Positions 1-13,300 of a stretch of 64,000 bases of DNA are shown here, piece after piece. The DNA comes from Dallia pectoralis (taxonomy: Eukaryota > Chordata > Actinopteri > Esociformes > Umbridae): positions 8,793,758 to 8,857,757 of the forward strand of contig CM055730.1 of NCBI GenBank assembly GCA_029465975.1. The letters are read 5' to 3'. Below the pieces are notes generated by a model, which was not told the DNA's origin, did no database searches, and worked only from the letters and a program-made list of their open reading frames with translations. A program made the translations under genes and the position numbers. Positions within the stretch are counted from its first letter, which is position 1. Each line of letters starts with the position of its first letter.

Positions 1-411
1 CCTATATCTTGCGGTCTCAAACTATTTCAACATTGAAATTTTATGAGTAAAATGTTTTCCAGTCATACATGCAGCCTTGTTAGCTTGCTTCAGTGTCCCT
101 GCTCTGATAGTGGAGTCCGAGGACGGTAAAACCTATTTTATTTATAATCCGCTTAATATCTGTTTTACCACTGTCGTTCCTCTTGACTAAAAGTAATCAG
201 TCAGTACTTTGTGAAAATGCTATAAAAATGTTTTTTTAAGAAAGGCAAACTGTCGAAAGACACCACTACATATTTACCATCAAACCAAATCGATAATGGA
301 ATTTGTTCAGCAAATGGGAACCTTTTAACATCATATATATAGTTTTTTGTATTTGACTATGCAGATTTGAAGCCTAAAAAAACAAGGGGCGAGACTTCCC
401 TCGGAAACAGC

Positions 412-482
412 TCCTGATTGGTAAAACAAATGTACGTCATTATCCCGCGCTGTGTTTAGAACGCTGCTGAACTTGGCGGGAA
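412..482 (+). promoter_or_regulatory. prim2: prim2 core promoter: inverted CCAAT box, CRE-like site, E2F-like sites
   Basis: Seen: ATTGG (inverted CCAAT) at 417-421, TACGTCAT (CRE half-site-like) at 433-440, TCCCGCGC at 443-450 and TTGGCGGGAA at 473-482. The last two fit E2F sites on opposite strands. No TATA box is evident. The cluster lies within about 130 bp of the exon 1 donor at 541. Known: S-phase replication genes, including primase subunits, are typically E2F-driven from TATA-less CCAAT promoters. Inferred: this is the prim2 promoter and transcription starts between about 440 and 500. The exact start cannot be read from the sequence. Confidence 0.65.
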
Positions 483-540
483 TCAAGAGTACACAGAGAA
501 AGACAGCACCCTTGATTTGCTTTATTTAACCCACTTCACG
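450..540 (+). other. prim2: prim2 exon 1, 5' untranslated (5' end approximate)
   Basis: The block ends at a strong donor (CACG|GTAAGT, gt at 541-542) and contains no ATG. Intron 1 would run to the acceptor at 1661-1662, four bases before the prim2 start codon, so a separate untranslated first exon is needed to carry the mRNA. The 5' boundary is a guess based on the promoter motifs. Only the 3' boundary is supported by a splice signal. Confidence 0.6.
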
Positions 541-733
541 GTAAGTTGTCTGAAATATATGAAATGTCTGTTACTCGGACTTGATGGTAAACATGTGTAC
601 TATGACCTCTAAACCTAAAACCTTTCTTATATCACACACGTAATTACTAGGTCTTACTACTACTGTATTGTTGGCTAACTTGCAAACGCGCGTTAGCCGG
701 CGACTGAGAGGATGGCTGTTTGTTTTGATTTGT

Positions 734-1570
734 TAGTGTGTCAGGTTGTTACACCAATATATTGTAGTGTGTCAGGTTGTTACACCAATATATTGTAGTG
801 TGTCAGGTTGTTACACCAATATATTGTAGTGTGTCAGGTTGTTACACCAATATATTGTAGTGTGTCAGGTTGTTACACCAATATATTGTAGTGTGTCAGG
901 TTGTTACACCAATATATTGTAGTGTGTCAGGTTGTTACACCAATATATTGTAGTGTGTCAGGTTGTTACACCAATATATTGTAGTGTGTCAGGTTGTTAC
1001 ACCAATATATTGTAGTGTGTCAGGTTGTTACACCAATATATTGTAGTGTGTCAGGTTGTTACACCAATATATTGTAGTGTGTCAGGTTGTTACACCAATA
1101 TATTGTAGTGTGTCAGGTTGTTACACCAATATATTGTAGTGTGTCAGGTTGTTACACCAATATATTGTAGTGGGTCAAGTTGTTACACCAATATATTGTA
1201 GTGGGTCAGGTTGTTACACCAATATATTGTAGTGGGTCAGGTTGTTACACCAATATATTGTAGTGGGTCAGGTTGTTACACCAATATATTGTAGTGGGTC
1301 AAGTTGTTACACCAATATATTGTAGTGGGTCAAGTTGTTACACCAATATATTGTAGTGGGTCAGGTTGTTACACCAATATATTGTAGTGTGTCAGGTTGT
1401 TACACCAATATATTGTAGTGGGTCAGGTTGTTACACCAATATATTGTAGTGGGTCAGGTTGTTACACCAATATATTGTAGTGGGTCAGGTTGTTACACCA
1501 ATATATTGTAGTGGGTCAGGTTGTTACACCAATATATTGTAGTGGGTCAGGTTGTTACACCAATATATTT
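734..1570. repeat. Intron 1 minisatellite, 31-bp unit, exactly 27 copies
   Basis: The 31-bp step is uninterrupted for 837 bp (27 x 31) with no indels. Each unit contains GTTACACCAATATATTG, which includes a CCAAT word and the palindrome CAATATATTG. Copies 1-14 carry GTGTGTCAGG. From 1168 on most carry GGGTCAGG or GGGTCAAG, with one GTGTGTCAGG copy reappearing at 1385. The array lies about 200 bp after the exon 1 donor and about 90 bp before exon 2. Confidence 0.98.
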
Positions 1571-1662
1571 GCAACCAATGCAAATCTAGCACTGAAATAA
1601 CATTGTTTTGCCTGCCAATGTATGATGATTTATGAGTTGCGTTTTGTCTCTTCTTTAATAAG

Positions 1663-1814
1663 AACAATGCAGTTCAGCAACAGAAGGAAGAAGTTGACTG
1701 TCAGCGTCCAGAATGAGCAGCTGTATGGACATTGTCTTCAGTTCTATAGTCAGCCTCCAACCGAGAATATTTCTCTCTCCGACTTTGAGACCTTTGCTGT
1801 GGAAAGGCTGAAAC
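1663..1814 (+). CDS. prim2: prim2 exon 2 (start codon, residues 1-49)
   Basis: The acceptor ag at 1661-1662 follows a T-rich tract. ATG at 1667 gives MQFSNRRKKL and then GHCLQFYSQPPTENISLSDF, a clear match to the N terminus of vertebrate PRIM2. The donor C|GTAAGC at 1815 leaves one base over. Two in-frame ATGs at 1622 and 1625 lie upstream of the acceptor, inside intron 1, so they are not used. The coding part is 1667-1814. Confidence 0.94.
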
Positions 1815-4800
1815 GTAAGCGTTCTACCTCGTTAGCTTCTACTTTGTTTCTTATTTATATACTGATGTGCTACGTAACTAGCCAAGTCTGTAGTAGCACA
1901 TGTTTCTGACTGTCATCCTTCTAACGATAACATAACAATATGGTGTTTTATCTTCAACTCGTTTTGTCATTTTAGTGTTGAAGACTGTTGAAAATCTTGG
2001 AGTGAGTTATTTGAAAACGACTGATCAATACGTCAAAAAACTGGATGCGGAATTCTCCAGCTTGAATTTTCCATTCCGAACAGAGGCTGTAAGTATAACG
2101 TGTATCGTAGTTTAATGCTCGGTAGTGCACTCCTAGATAAATAATTAGATTAAATATCATGATTTAGCAACTGGTTAACTTGACTTGCCTCTTCTAATAA
2201 CATTGGTATACGATCTATGATGGCTATAAGGCAAATCAGAGATTTGTGGTATATAGTCAACACACCACAGTCTGCAAAAAACTATATATATACTTTAATT
2301 TGTTCAATAATACACTATTAATATTCAGTAATCTGTTGATTATTATGATTGATCAGATAATGAAAATATTCCTTTATTAAATGTAAGTGTTCTACGTTTT
2401 ATATTTTAAATGGGTGTTTAGCTGATCCTGCTTAATGTTCCTTTTTCTATTCATGTTATTGCTACTACTAAGTTGGATAAACATGTCTTTAAAATTCAGT
2501 CAGCCTAATCAAATTTACAAGGCTATATGTACCGTTTAATCTGTACCCCAATTAAGCACACGTTCTCCTTTGGAAATGACTTATCTATTGTATTTTTGCA
2601 TTCTAATATGGACCTCTTTGCCCTATTTGTTTTTTAAAATGATTTTCCAATCGTCAAGGATCAGAAGAATGCCCCACCAGGCCCCACTGAATATGAGAAG
2701 CGAAGGAAGGACCACATCTCTCACTTTATCCTTCGTCTTGCCTACTGTCAAACGTAAATCATATTAAGCCTTTTAAAATCTTGTCAATAACTGTATACGT
2801 TCCCGTTTTTCATGTCAGTTGTGTTACTTAAATGGTTGTGTTCTTATTTTTCCATATTCCACAGTGAAGATCTCAGACGGTGGTTCATCCAACAAGAAAT
2901 TGACCTTTTCCGTTATCGCTTCAATAATTTAAATCTGAAATCCAAAAGGGAATTTCTTCATTTTAATAATCTGCAGTATGACACGGTGGGTCAACATTTT
3001 TTCTGTGATTTTTTTTTTTTACTCGCATATAATTGGCATACTAATGTTATTGGTTAATCTTTGTGTTTTGTCCAGCTTTATTAGTGTTAATGTTTATAAT
3101 AATTACCTGGAACTGTATGTTGCTGGGACATTTATGGTCGGTAATGTGACTGACTGCCAGCAGATGGCGACACCAGATCACAGTAAATATCCCAAAATGG
3201 CCTGAATGGGTAGAGTTGTTTTTGCCATCAAATTATTTTATCTGATATGCTGAGAAAGTCATTGCTGCTAATTGTGATTAAATACAGTCTTGTAACAGAT
3301 CAATTGAACTTGACAAAGGAAATTGTTTGACCATGCAGTACTGTATATAGCCTTAGACTACTATCTAACTGGCCTGATCAGTGGGCCTTTGTGTTATATG
3401 ATAGTTGTCACAAACTGGGTAAGATTGGTGCTAATACCTTTTGTTATGGCCACAAGTTCTACATTGCTTTCAGCATTTTTGTGTTAATACATAACGACGT
3501 TTACCATCTAACTTTTTCGAGGCCACAGAGATCCCATTAACTTATTTGAATGAATTATTTTGCATATTTCAAAATGTTGATATTGACACTTAATTTATTT
3601 GTTTTTGTATGCGGCTTGTTGTGCTGTTGTGTGTGTGTGTTGGTTACAGACCTGTGGGTGCTTTAAGGGGCGTGTGACACTTCACACGCTTCTCATCTGC
3701 GATCTCTGGGTCTCACAACACGCAGTTACAGCTTATTATTTTCATTTGAGTTTTGTTTTTTATGTAACACGTTCTGTGGACGTTGTAATGTATGAATTGC
3801 TCCTATCGAATTACGTCGTATTATGTAATGTTATTTAACAAATGTCTCAGTATTAATGTCACATCACTCTGTTTTTGCACATTTCTATTTCCAGCAAATT
3901 GTCACAGTGGCTTTTGGATTTTATAAAAATGTATATCTATAAAGATGTGCGCTGTCTATATACAAGGGTTAGGGTTATAACAAAAAGAGCCTTTTTATTG
4001 AGAGACTCAACCCAGGTCAGGTGATTATGATGGATTTGCTGTGAAAGCTTTTGCGAAATATACACCTGGCCGGTCTGTGTGTTTCATCTTTCTACACTTA
4101 TCATGCTTCGTGTTCACTGCAGACTGTATTGATCAGACTCATAACAGTCCCATTGGTCAATGACAGACCAAAGACAGGATACAATTGATGAGCTTGCGTA
4201 CTGTAAAGTATTCATCCCATTCTGCAGAATGCAATAACACTACATTGTTAACCCGACTGCCCGAGTCAATATCCATGTTTTCTTTGTTTTTATTGGATGT
4301 CATCTGCTTTTTCCAAATCTTTAGCTAAGTGTTTTAGAGAAGAAGAAGCTGTCGGAAAAACTAATCAACTCAAGCTTTGCGGTCAGTGGAATCACTGTTG
4401 AGGACCAAGACTTTTACAAAGTGAGTTATCAGTTTTCCCTTCTATTATTATACAAACATGTGTAGTAATCCTCTCATTCCTATATTCCCATGGAACTATT
4501 TCTGTTGGTTGGCGAAACGCGTGTTTGATCAAGTTCTTTTAATTCCATGATCTCATTCCCAGTTGTATTTTGTTTTCAGGTCCCATTCCAAGATGCGTTG
4601 GATCTGGTGAGAACCAGAAAGGTCTACTTGAAGGACGGCTTCGTCTACATTCCTCATTTTGAAATTGTCACCATCGTTCAGAACGACTTCCGTACGAGAC
4701 TGTCCAAAGCGCTCGCGGTAGGTTATTCATTAATTATTCATAGGTTTTTTTTTTTCCTGACCTTGACATAAGAAAACAACAACAACCAATGGGCAGCTTT

Positions 4801-7800
4801 GACAAACCATTACCCCAAACGTTAATATCAATATGAGGACTTCTCCATGGGTTTGAAATATACATTAGTGTTTAGTCATTAGGCTGACATTCTTACCCAG
4901 AGTTATGTACAGCAGTTGGTGCGTTCCTCCCAAGACAACCCGGTAACAGTACGTACACCCTGCAGTCAAACGTAATGGGTTGGAAGTAGAGGCTGGGGAG
5001 CCCAGGCATGTGCTGTGTGACGGGGAGGGGGCTGAGTTAACCGAGCCGGGCTTGGATCTCCATCGCCAGGGGGCACGTGTGGTCTGCGACACCCGACTCC
5101 AGCACACACGGATCTAACGTAGTCATGTATGATTTACACATTCACACCACATCGCTCACAGCCATCTTGTTTCTGTTGGACTTCATGAGGAATTACTGGT
5201 AACTCCATATTATCCCAGGGATTAGTCTGTCCCTGGTTCCATGTCTCACGTCCCCAGAGAAGAGCTGGAGGGATGCCTTTAGAACGACCAGTCCATGATT
5301 TATTCATCTGAAATTGAACATAATTTAATGCTATCCCGGTTTTTGTCAATTCTACACTTGGTGTGGGTAATTCGTTTTTCGGGTGAATATACCTTGTCGG
5401 CAGTAAAACATCCGCAGGAATTTCCACGTTGATAAGAATAACGGCGTAGATAAAACCGTGAGTTTGTGCTCACCTGCCATCACCATACGAGTGCACAGGG
5501 TGAAAATAATCTCAAATGTCGGAGTGGCCGTCTGAAGGGAAGGTTCAGTGTTATGGAGCGAAATCTCAATGCCGTTTCCAATAGTAAAGAAATAAGTCTA
5601 TATAAAAGATATGCTCTGAACGTGTGTATTATGGAACATCATTATGAATGGAATTCCTATCCCACATTAGATGTCAGTAGAGCATGTTAGTAAGGTGGTA
5701 ATATAGGTTATGTATATGTAATTCTAGCTGGATTGCTGTGTTATTATTTTTCTGCGCTTCCACCAAACTACCTTATTTTTCGTCTAAATGAAATTGGGAA
5801 TGTATATATATTTTTGCTGTTGTTTCCATCACGATCATCTGTTTTTTTTTTCCCCTTCATGGTTTTGTCTTATCTTTCTGCAGAAGCCTAGACGTAATCA
5901 ACAATACATTTGGAATATTGAATTGCAATGAAATCACAGTATGAAATTGCAATGCATATAAAATCGTAATACACGTTGTGTTGAGCGCGATGTAACATGA
6001 AGATACTGTTTTTGTGAGGTCCCTGGCAATTCCCAGCCGTAGCACTTATCAGAATTGTACTTTTGACCGTGTCACATAACTATTGAGCTAGTCATCTGTT
6101 TCTGCAGCAAAACTATGTTGGTTCTGCATGGCTTATTCTTCTTTTTTTTTTAAACCGAGACCCATATGGTTCTCTTGTCCCTGTGCAGAACGTGTACTGT
6201 AGGGATTTTATATTTACAACTTAAAATATTTCAAATAATTTTCCCATAATTTTCAATTGAGAGGTTTCTGGCAGTTCCCAGTGCTTAAGTGCTTTGGTAA
6301 ATAACAACGAATGTGTGCAGTAGTAAGTGCTGATGCTGTGCTTGTTTTTGCTTGGCTTACACCCTCTCCTGCAGCACGTCTTTGGGAAGCGTCAGCATTT
6401 AAGCCCTTACAAGACAACCGTGAACTAAACAGAATTCCATTGCCAGGGTCAAGGTCTATCTGTCAGACGGTCCGGTCAGTCATTACATACAAGGCAATCT
6501 GGGTGCCTGGGGGTGAATTGCAATTTGGCTGCGATGGAGTGACTACCCGCTCAGTTGTTTTTAAGTCTGGTGATTGTTGCTCTTTCTCCTGTACGCACTA
6601 CGGGCGGCGCATCTGTGGGTGCGAGGAAGAGGTGGTTGTGTGAGAGATTGGAAAAGCACCGGGTCTGGGTTGCTTTTATCATGCTGTTGCCGTGGGGGGG
6701 GTCAACGGGAAAGATGCTGGTTTCCAAGTGTCCGTCTGACGGCGATTGAAAACGTACGTTCGCCACTTTCCTCCGTGGGCCGGGCTGCGATCTCTCACCG
6801 GGCTGAGATATGAGATTGTTTTCCGGTGTTTGTCTCTTTAGAGATCGGCGTCTCTCTGGGTGATTGACAGCAGGGCTTTTCCCCAGCGATTGATGCCTGC
6901 ATGTGGCGTATGCCTTTATAATGGGGTTCCAGTCTCGTTGGCCTTGTATAATTCAGAGGGTTGTTTGTTGGGCTCTTAATCCGGGCTACAGGGTTGGGCC
7001 TTATTCCACATTTGAAAAGGTTACTACCGTCTGTCATATCACAGGAGCAATTTTATTTAACGTTCAACTCGTCTCAGACTCACTCACCCGTAATGGAAAC
7101 AGTTTTATTTTCTGACCCCGTACGCGGCTGGTGGATATAGCTGTGGGAACTGCGCATTGTGTTGGTCTACTTGTGCATTGCTACTAGGCAGGTAGACCGG
7201 TTGTAGTGAGGTCACAGTGGCTTCATTGTTGAGCAGCGGTATAACAACTAGAACAACTTTGGACGGCATTACTGTCTCGTGTCTAATGGAAGTTGCTGCA
7301 ACATGTGTCTTGGTTATCTTAAAGCATGGTGATATCAGACAAAAAACATGTCTTAAACGTTTTCCTCGTACATCGTATGTATTCAAAATACATAGCCTCC
7401 AGCTCCTCGTAAGGTGCAGGATTACGTTGTAATTGCCTGCCAATCATTGCCATTATTCAAATCGGAGCTTCATTTATGGGATGAGAAATTAAATCTACCT
7501 TTTAATCATGGCCATAGACTGTTGTAAACATGCAATTTCATCTAATTGTTCAGCTCAGACTGGGCTCACAGAAGCATTTTTCACTCCAGCTGCAAACAGA
7601 TGTTTGAGGAGTGGGGCTTTCTTACTAGCCCTTCAACAGGTGATGAGATTTCCTCCGGAACCGATTTCCATATGCGTTTCAAGTAAAGGGGATGACAACT
7701 AACGAAAAGGACGCGTGCTGCAATTAATACTACTTAGGTATGCAAATTAACCTATAGGTCAATTAAGTGTGACCGGGGAAATGTATCATCGTGGGCTAAC

Positions 7801-10288
7801 CAATTTAACCGCTAACGTCCTCACCGTGTCTATGGATCGAATTGTTTTGCAGAGGAAAGATCAACCTAGCATTCATCTTGTTTGAGCATCTGCGCTTCAT
7901 GTTGTCCCTTGCTGTGATTTGTGAAGGTAACACATTTTGACAATGCTTGGAGAACAGCAGTCTGTGGTTTGTGTCACACAATAATAAATAAAATGCTATA
8001 TCTTATTCAAAATACATTTATATTTTATATATAAAATGGTTAGCAAAAGAGATGGGGCTTGTGCACATTATCATTCATTTTCTGGGACTCTGAAAAAAGA
8101 CATGGAGATATTTTGTTGTCTTGACGAGATCAGTGGCTTGAGACGGCACATCTTTTGAAGTTGTGTGTGTGTGTGTGCGCCACTTTGAGATTGAGCCCCC
8201 TCTTCCCCCAGAGTTTTGCAAGTGTGAAGGGGTTTGTGTTGGTACCAGGTTAGCTTTCTGTACGTGCACGTATTCCTCGATTTTTGCTTTGATCAACGCA
8301 CACAATCCTGTGCTGTTTATTTCTATTGTAAAAGGGTGGGAATGTGATTTGTCTTGCATTACCTTGTAAAGTTATCTGGGACACTTTTGTAAAATATGTT
8401 TTGCTGTAGTGAATAAAGTGTCACGGTTATTTAACACTAAACACATCCTCTGGTGTTTTGGCATGGGGCAGACATCAGGGGCAAAAATGACACATCCTTT
8501 GGTGTTTTGGCATGGGGCAGACATAAGAGCTCAGGCCAGAAAAACACGGTGCTCAGAAATACCTAGTGGCCTTCATTTCACACTGTTGTGACATTCATAT
8601 TTATTTATTCCATTAGTGGCAATCCACCCAAAACCACTCATAAAAATGTACATGTTAAATAATGCCAAAATGAGGACAATATAAGTAAGTAATATAAGTA
8701 TTGTTTTTCATTTTGCAGTTATGTTAGAAAACTGTTGAAATATTAAACTCCAATCGATTACAAACCAAATGCCAAGCTCTGTGGACTGGCAGGACTGCAT
8801 TTATGATTTGTTTTATTGGCTAGTGCAATCAAAGCTATCCCAAAGTGAATATCAGCATGTAAAGTAGCTAGTTTTAAAAACACAAAAGTTCTGTGTCAGA
8901 CAGGATATGGTCTCAACACGTGCAGCTCATTAAAACTTGGCCGAAATTATATTACTGCGGTGGAGCCATGGCAAATCAGGTTGCTATGGCAACATGTGAG
9001 GCAAGTCTGTAAGCAGTGTAACTGTGAGGTGTATATGGGGGAGCTGCTATGCATCATGGTAGTTGAATGGGTATAGGAGATGAATCCATAGTGCTGGTGT
9101 CCTGGTAATTTGGATTTACTACACCGTCTGCCATGATAATCTAGACCAGGGGTTTTCAGTGTGCCACGTGTCTCCTCAGGGTGGCGCCAGAGAGGTTTAC
9201 TGGAATAGTGGCTTCCTTGTTTTTCCATTTAGCATTCATGAAATTAGTTTCAATAGAAAGTTTATTATTAAGTATATCTGACATGGTTATAAATAATGAT
9301 TTAATGAAAATAATAGTGTACATGTTGTTTTCATCTCCAATTCCCTCGTTTTTTAGCAACAGATGCTCCCCTGCAATCTAGTAGTCAATTTCTTGAGGTA
9401 ATCCAGATTTTGTCTCATTTTTGTCTTTGCAAGTCTGCTTAGAACACCAGCATTTTCTTCACTGTTGGTGTTTTTTAGCGGGTATCATTTAATGAAGTTG
9501 CCAGCTGAGGGCCTGTGAGGAGTCAGTTTCTCAAACTAATCGCTTAAATGTATTTGTTCTTCTGTGCAGTTGTGCACTGGGGCCTCCCACTCTTCTTTAT
9601 TCTGGTTTGAGACAATTTGATTAGAGTAGTACCACAGCATTTTCTAATGAAGGCCATTCTTTTTTATTTATTTATTACAAAATAAATCAACACTACAGTT
9701 TTCAGCTGAGCTAACATAATCTCAAAAGGGTTTTCTGATGATCAGTTTGCCCATCAATTTTATAATTTTGGAAGGATAACACAACGTGCCATTAGAACAG
9801 AGGACTGATGGTTTGCTGATTGTGGCCCTTTGTACGCATATGCAGAGAGTGGATTAAAAACCATCCGTTTCCAGCTTCAATAGTCATTTACAGCATTAAA
9901 GAATGTCTACGTTGTATCTCTGCTCAATTTAATGTTATTTTTAATTAATTAACCTTAAATTTGCTTGTCTTTAAAAAAACAAGGACATTTCTGCTGTGAG
10001 GTTTGCTGTCTCAGACATGAACGAACTTGACGAACCAGAAAGAAGAATAAAGTATGGGGTAGATATTAAACCCTCTAATGGGACATTTGTGTTTAGGCCG
10101 GTGGATTACATGTTTAACTGGAGCGCACACTTCCTGTTCTTTTTGAGTCTTGGTAATTCTGTTGAAAGGCTTCTTTCTGAATATTTTGGTCCCTGTGATA
10201 ACAGTAAGCTTCAGTTTAAAAAAAAAAAAAGGAATAGATGAGTGGTTATCCAATCCTGAACCCATGTGCAGTGCTGTTGTGTTGGGTG

Positions 10289-10327
<39 letters not shown>

Positions 10328-13300
10328 GAGTTCCTGTCTAATGTGTGTCGTCACTCCTGGATCCTCTGGTGGGGGGTCTGCTCCAGGGCTGACCACTGGT
10401 GCTTATATTGCAGAGGGGCTCAGTGGAGAAATACAGCAAGCTTAAGACCTACATCTGGATATTTGTTTCTAGCCAAATAACAGTAGATCATATCCTCACT
10501 ACATTTGTAATGTCAATTCCAGTGTCATGTTATGCTGACCTTCCTGTTCTGGATGTTATTTGTGCGTTCTATTTATTTCTAAACTTTCCAGCAATATACT
10601 TTGCCTATCGCAACTCCCTGCAGTAGGCCGGAATCACAAACCAATTCCCAGAAGTTATTTTTGTTTTGGCAAGGTTTGTGGAATCCGTGTAACCCAAGTA
10701 GTTTGGCGCTTGGCTCGTACATGGGATTTTCATGCTTCACTCTGCCCTTCATCTTCCTCTTTAGGTCTGCGGTGCAACATGTCGTCCCCTGTGGCGCACC
10801 TCAATGATATCTCACTTTTCACACAGTCTCTGGTGTTTATTGGCGTCCAATGGGCTGTTTCCACTCTAAGTGACCATAAAAAGCATATTGTGAGGAGCGT
10901 CCTGGTTTCGTATGACATGGGGGAATCATTCACGGAGTGAAATGGCCACTAATGGCTCCTGTCTTTTGTGTAGGAGAACAAAGAGGGTTTCGGCTGCTGT
11001 TGCTGTTATTGAATAAACCAACACTGACACATCTGCAACACAGAGGTTTCATCCCAGGATGGGGTCCTTTAGGTTTTTGGGGGGGGAAATGTCATGTGTT
11101 TGTATTTTTATGCTCCAGTCCAGGCTAATGTGTTGTCCTGGTGGTGCCTGTGCTTTTAACAATGCTATTTAAAGTGTTCAACTGAGACTTATTGTGGGAT
11201 TAGGATTTCTGTAGTGGTGGGGGTCAGAGGGCACGGCTGAATGAAAATCTAGATGCTGTATATTGTTGCATGGAGGCGCGTGTGTGTGCTTTCAAAACCA
11301 CATTCTTATATTTCTGACGTGGTATTTAATTAGCGTTCGCAAGAAACCTTCAAGGCAACAATATATGGTTAGATGCGCCTTTATTGTCATTGAACAGTAC
11401 AAATACAGTACAACAAAATGCTGTTTGCATCCAACCAGAAAGTGCTAAAACGATTTGCAGGGCAGTGTGTCAATAAGCAAATGTACGAGTCAAATGATAT
11501 GCTGGACAGTGTGTCAATAAGCCAATGTATGAGTCAAATGATTTGCAGGGCAGTGTGTCAATAAGCAAATGTATGAGTCAAGTGAGTTGGAGTTGAATGT
11601 AAGGATGTGCAATTGACATGGATAAGTACATGTGCAGGTGTTCAGTTCAACAATGTAGCAAATTGTAAATCTGCAGAGGTCAGTGCAAGTTGTAAATGGA
11701 ATGGCTATAGAATACCTTTTATGTTTGGTCGAAAATCTAAATCTACTAAATTAAGGTTAATTGTCGAATTACAATGCAAGTTCTTAGACAAACTCTGAAC
11801 GCATAGGAATTCTTCATTGAATAACTAATTTAGTTTCTTGAAATCAAGTCCTGTCTGGACATGGGCGGCTTGGAAAATCGCTTTGACGACCAACTTAAAA
11901 ATGTGCGTTTGTGATAAATGTGCGGCGACACTTACAACCGGTATTGTTTTGATGAGATGGTCACTGAACTGTAAGTTGTTCCCTTTCAGTGATACATGTA
12001 ACTGTACATTGCAATTGCAGAAGTGTTTGGGTAGTTGGACATGAAAAGCTTAATTATGATGCAACCGTTTTAATACGAGGTGTGACTAAGTATATGACAT
12101 GGTGGCGAATTGTGGTAATTGCACCTTCAGTTTGCATGAGTGTCATGACCTCTAAAATTTAAATGAGAAACTCAGTCATAGTAAACAATGTAGAAGAGGA
12201 TTTAATTGCTGCTAAGGGTATTAAAATGCATGCATGATATCAGGAATAATAACTCTGACAGCTTTGGGAACCGAAAGTGCTTTATATCCTGAAATTGCCC
12301 ACCCAAAGCCTGATTGAGCTTTTTAATTAAAGTCTGGGAACAGTGCTTAAAGTTTGCATCCAAAGTCAATCATCAGACAAAGTGGGGGCTAAGGTTTTGC
12401 TCAATTAGGATTTGCTGAGATTCAAAGGAAGTCTTTCTGTGTTCATTACTCCGAACCCGTTGGTCGCGTAAGCTATAGAGACCTGTGCATAAGCCATCTC
12501 TTACATACACTGTACTGTAACACTCAATTATGAAAGAAAACGAAACTAGCCAGTCGAGTCTGTTCAAATGCTCTGTTTTGGGTGCACGGTGAACTGTCTA
12601 CATGTGCCAGACCTCCTCCTTAGCATTCCTGACAGATGCTTTGTCACACCAAGTGAAGGAAATTAATTTCTGCCCGGTGCTACTCCTCTCCTGTCAATCA
12701 AATGGGTCATCTGAATGATTATTTCTGTGAAAATGCTTGTCGCTTGTGCACGGTCAGGATGTTACGTGCTGTGTATGGAGGAAGCCGAGATGGCTGTATG
12801 TGACATCGCTCTAAACCAGAGCACGCCAAATGAAAACATATGCTGCCGGCACATTCTCCCACCAATAGATTTCAGAATATTGGAGGCCGGAAGAAAATGA
12901 AATGTGTCAATCTTCATACGGGGGGAGTCTGGCCATAAATCAAACGCGGAATGAGACTTTTACGAGTATTAAAATAGTTTCCATGGAGTCATGTTCGAAA
13001 TCAATTGACAGGTTAAAAATCACATCAGATAGTTGGGCTGAGTGTTTTTCCCCCCTCTCGTCGCTCTCCCATGCGCGATGGTGAGAGATCATATTGGGAG
13101 ACGTGTCAGACGGTGAACATGGCGGCTGTCACCTGGGCTGTGGAGATATCAGGTACAGTCCTGGCTCAAATGCATGAGGGAAAGATAACTCCTTGAAACA
13201 CTTTTGCTGGGGAAGGGGAGCGAGACTACTTGACAACATGTGATGTGTGTTTTTGTACACCTCCAAATGATTGATCTAGATTTTGACGTTGTCAGTCTTT

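Noticed and set aside
734..1570. Regularly repeated array resembling a CRISPR
   Set aside because: The copies are directly adjacent with no unique spacers, and the DNA is vertebrate. The same applies to the other tandem arrays.
9140..9200. hAT-type insertion starting CCAGGGGTTTTCAGTGTG
   Set aside because: Only one end-like sequence was seen, without an inverted partner or target duplication.
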